In this document: piece by piece, positions 62,601 to 64,000 of the stretch
Position numbering within the stretch: the first letter of the stretch is position 1
Layout: every line of letters starts with the position of its first letter
Assembly (NCBI GenBank): GCA_963669265.1
Contig: OY769916.1
Coordinates: 868,001 to 932,000 of the forward strand
Origin: SZUA-547 sp963669265
GTDB taxonomy: Bacteria; Pseudomonadota; Alphaproteobacteria; Rhodobacterales; Rhodobacteraceae
Length of the DNA stretch: 64,000 nucleotides
Reading direction: 5' to 3'
Position numbers and translations under genes: made by a program
Notes under the pieces: generated by a model
Databases searched by the model: none
Told to the model about the DNA's origin: nothing
What the model saw: only the letters and a program-made list of their open reading frames with translations

Positions 62601-63452
62601 TATGGTCTGCGGCGCGACGTGCGCGCGGGCGTCGACGACAGTTATGGCGATCCTTACGCGTTGAAACTCTGCGATACGTTTGAGCAGATCGGCGTCATCG
62701 CTGGCGGCTATATCGCGGCGGCGCGCACCGCCGGGGCGGACAATGCGGATGCGCCGGACCCCTCATCGCAGCCAGCACCGCACCCCTCATCACAGTCTGC
62801 GCCGCACCCACAATCCGCCGAGCAGCAGAACATTGGTCGGAACGACCCAGCCGCGGGGCCGAGGGTGCCGCCGCCAGCGGACCTAAACGAGGCAATGCAG
62901 CGGGTCGACGATATCGCCGAGAAGCTTGATTTTCCGGTCGGATCGATGCGTGGTCTAATGATCAAAGTCTTGTCTGGGAACGGCGATCTCGCCGACTTGC
63001 AAAAGTTGGACAGGAAGGCGGGCGAATTGCAACGCCAGGCGACGATGGGCTGGCACAAAACCCGGAACCCGGAATACAGGAACCTGCATAACGCGCTGAG
63101 ATCGGCGCGACTGCTCGCCCAGAATCAGGCGGCGGCCTTGACCCCGCCCGACGCGACGGGGCCGCGAACCCCGCCGCCAACCAATCTTGACGAGGCTTTC
63201 ACCCGCACGGAAGCTCTGGCACAGGAACTGGATATGCCAATAGGCGTGCTGACGAAGCAGTATCAAAAGGTTCAGAAAGAAGGGCCGAACCCCGTCAATC
63301 TGAAGCCGTTGCACGACATGGCCAAGAACCTGCGCCAGCGCGCAGACCAACAGCACAACGAGACGGGCCGGGCCGAATTCGCAGATCTCGCTAAACTGGC
63401 GGGCGCCGTTCAGTTCTTCGCCCAGCCCGTCGAACCGAAGCTGATGGTATGA
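59616..63452 (+). CDS. Large YpkA/YopO-like protein kinase, candidate type III secreted effector
   Basis: 1278 residues; ATG follows AGGAGCGCGG. Layout: basic helical N-terminus (about 1-280, probably secretion signal and chaperone-binding), a Ser/Thr kinase domain (about 285-560), a coiled-coil-rich middle (about 600-920), and three C-terminal helical repeats (about 940-1275) with Pro/Ser linkers. Kinase residues: Lys308 (CGKFE), Glu321, catalytic loop ITHNDIKPENFVID (Asp417, Asn422), DLG (436-438) in place of DFG, and APE (456-458). HNDIKP, KPYQGL, HRAPGIAG and the DEEAK stretch closely resemble Yersinia YpkA as I remember it. Predicted to act inside a eukaryotic host cell. Secretion is inferred, not shown. 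Confidence 0.82.
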   Translation: MVDWRTVGGGKAWSATASQPMTIRQYQAAHNYARPPAEFKVSKWGKISIRTGSRILRLRKSVTRLNEKYSSFTGSAKKDAAAEKANKLTFTRRNIALRDVEHDFDKSVNRLVEDLANGKIKTTKGVIKALNALGVQAERLRSRFDNQKGGEEFAGRAIVNLQESLEALRLADRSPNKAKYKQAKALLKQTATELKGNTSKLMGSSFKQGKDLHLFNLKLANDLSEAVDPKPKSSAKSAIKSANAVQVRSFGVADDQYANEKLGWRGEKMFDAPDLDGLKQTDADFDWGNEGHVSKLETKDGKRKLCGKFERSAAEAHLDHELDAYKAIYKANGGKPHPNLGKVYGMAMVKFATKTERGLIMDEVQGQKGTIAMKHLREAYENGEISHKEYWGSVQFIARRLLAVNELINKAGITHNDIKPENFVIDKHTGEPVLLDLGLSSKLGDKSGGATDEFLAPEVYDDKHAASEKSDVFSIAASLLESTESIPRGINRDVKPYQGLAISKTGHATDKYGKVHRAPGIAGASTLYTQFMDRLLDPNPKNRPTSAEAAKLGFLADKPISDEEAKAVISGVMKRTSSTAEKLTGVAFERDKRRRTFKTLNAEAIKHSQIALTKAPKTYLAHDRFSPGNCYDQLCIADDLLSKAANSGTHASSISGLKNSMLHLLDRMHQRAVNGDAKELSAGDRDVIRTESTVVADDAKEFLRTKPPYRPVHADRDRIQVLHARAKAQVALETLAGADDDASQLKSMVETERKLSALLDGMDQAREAAQPTRVALESALDAWKDEADAALSKFDANKPRHKSGVRQTGSGQYIHSPQSELDAAKHSKSVAIHAQKAKEETAHLRESMEKFADQAQAFLAGPGLAGLSAKEREKLRDGLTTARRLLNLDREWIKSAENIDMKHLEALAKGGKPVWFDDKSPDQPPAQQPVASAPRDIGAVADMTKREIASRMNTIAQFAGKVGGVNYRALSLLVDKVQDQDKPDPDDMLQIAALSYGLRRDVRAGVDDSYGDPYALKLCDTFEQIGVIAGGYIAAARTAGADNADAPDPSSQPAPHPSSQSAPHPQSAEQQNIGRNDPAAGPRVPPPADLNEAMQRVDDIAEKLDFPVGSMRGLMIKVLSGNGDLADLQKLDRKAGELQRQATMGWHKTRNPEYRNLHNALRSARLLAQNQAAALTPPDATGPRTPPPTNLDEAFTRTEALAQELDMPIGVLTKQYQKVQKEGPNPVNLKPLHDMAKNLRQRADQQHNETGRAEFADLAKLAGAVQFFAQPVEPKLMV

Positions 63453-63483
63453 CCCGTTTGCAAACGGTGTCGGACGGGTTGTG

Positions 63484-64000
63484 TCAGACAGGTGGTGTTA
63501 GAAGAAGAAAGTCATCAATCAATCGATTGAACAGATCCGGCTTCTCCATGTGAACCGCGTGCGCGCAGCGGGGAGCCACCGCGAGGTTGCTGTTCGGGAT
63601 TTTTCGCCAAAGCGTCTCGATCTGGGCCCATGAATACGTGCGGTCGCAATCGCCCCATAGGATCAGCGTGGGGGCGGCGATCTTTGGCAGGTGATCCACG
63701 CCGGACCAGTCCCGCATGGCTTCCAGCCCAGCGAGAATTGCGGCAAGTCCGCACCGCTCGGCGATGGCGGCGCAAGCGGGGTATCGAGGCGCCGCGTCTT
63801 CGCGCAAAAACCATGTGGCGGCGATACGCCGGGCGGTGGCTTGCGCTCCATCCGTCCGCGCGCGCTCCATCGACGTCTCGATCGGCTCGAAGCGCCCGGG
63901 CAAAACGCCTTCCGCCCCGGTCGCGTAGAGGATCAGGCGGTCGATGCGGTCAGGCGCTTGCCTGGTCATCTCCTGCGCGATCATCCCGCCCATGGAATGC
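63484..64000 (-). CDS. Alpha/beta hydrolase (5' end beyond the window)
   Basis: C-terminal 172 residues of an alpha/beta hydrolase of the 3-oxoadipate enol-lactonase / haloperoxidase-like type. The nucleophile elbow HSMGGMIAQEM is present at the window edge, the acid in LILWGDCDRTYSW and the catalytic His in RCAHAVHMEKPDLFN. The N-terminal oxyanion region lies outside. Substrate unknown. It converges with the effector gene across a 31-bp gap, so it is not part of that operon. Confidence 0.88.
   Translation of the reverse strand, partial: HSMGGMIAQEMTRQAPDRIDRLILYATGAEGVLPGRFEPIETSMERARTDGAQATARRIAATWFLREDAAPRYPACAAIAERCGLAAILAGLEAMRDWSGVDHLPKIAAPTLILWGDCDRTYSWAQIETLWRKIPNSNLAVAPRCAHAVHMEKPDLFNRLIDDFLLLTPPV

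Noticed and set aside
1..64000. CRISPR array, rRNA or tRNA genes
   Set aside because: No regularly spaced repeats or rRNA-like blocks were seen by eye; tRNAs cannot be fully excluded without a covariance-model search.

Overview
This 64-kb window is high-GC DNA that reads as an alphaproteobacterium. The evidence is three tripartite tricarboxylate transporter (TTT) sets, a heterotetrameric sarcosine oxidase operon, a mitochondrial-type dimethylglycine dehydrogenase-like protein, MttB and corrinoid proteins, a GlxA/GbdR-type regulator and IS407/IS630 insertion sequences. The organism looks like a metabolically versatile heterotroph of the Rhodobacterales/Hyphomicrobiales kind. No rRNA, tRNA or CRISPR array was seen.

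Layout. 0-3 kb: TTT system 1 (tctC-tctB-tctA, leftward, cut by the window edge). 3.6-6.7 kb: orphan napGH-like ferredoxins with a perfect FNR-type box upstream, and a GcvA-like LysR. 6.7-12 kb: a SAF-domain oxidoreductase, then an HDAC-family deacetylase paired with a Pat-like ADP-forming acyl-CoA synthetase/GNAT fusion. 12-25 kb: methylated-amine module with an IclR regulator, corrinoid protein and MttB-family methyltransferase (rightward), facing soxBDAG and a dimethylglycine dehydrogenase-like gene (leftward), with a divergent GbdR-like regulator. 25-28.5 kb: decayed genes and an IS630 element. 28.5-35 kb: operon tctC-tctB-tctA-abrB-prpD with a GntR regulator and matching operator. 35-46 kb: accessory region with decayed IS ends, a TetR/SnoaL pair, three IS407-type elements, two sulfotransferase-like genes and a large GT2/glycerophosphotransferase fusion. 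46-53.6 kb: tctB-tctA-tctC followed by two amino-acid/amine oxidase genes, with a divergent LysR. 53.6-54.9 kb: transposon debris.

55-63.5 kb is the most interesting part. It holds a secreted-looking lysozyme-like protein with five acidic FDPA repeats, a broken IS407 copy, and a two-gene unit: a CesT-family type III secretion chaperone followed by a 1278-residue protein. The kinase domain of that protein resembles Yersinia YpkA/YopO, and its C-terminus carries three degenerate helical repeats. This is a candidate new type III effector-chaperone pair in an alphaproteobacterium. No secretion apparatus genes are visible in the window.

How the genes may work together: the 12-25 kb block can strip methyl groups from a betaine-like compound (MttB plus corrinoid), then from dimethylglycine and sarcosine, to glycine. 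The TTT operons would import carboxylates that the adjacent enzymes use. All functional assignments come from reading sequence and from recall of protein families; no database search was run.
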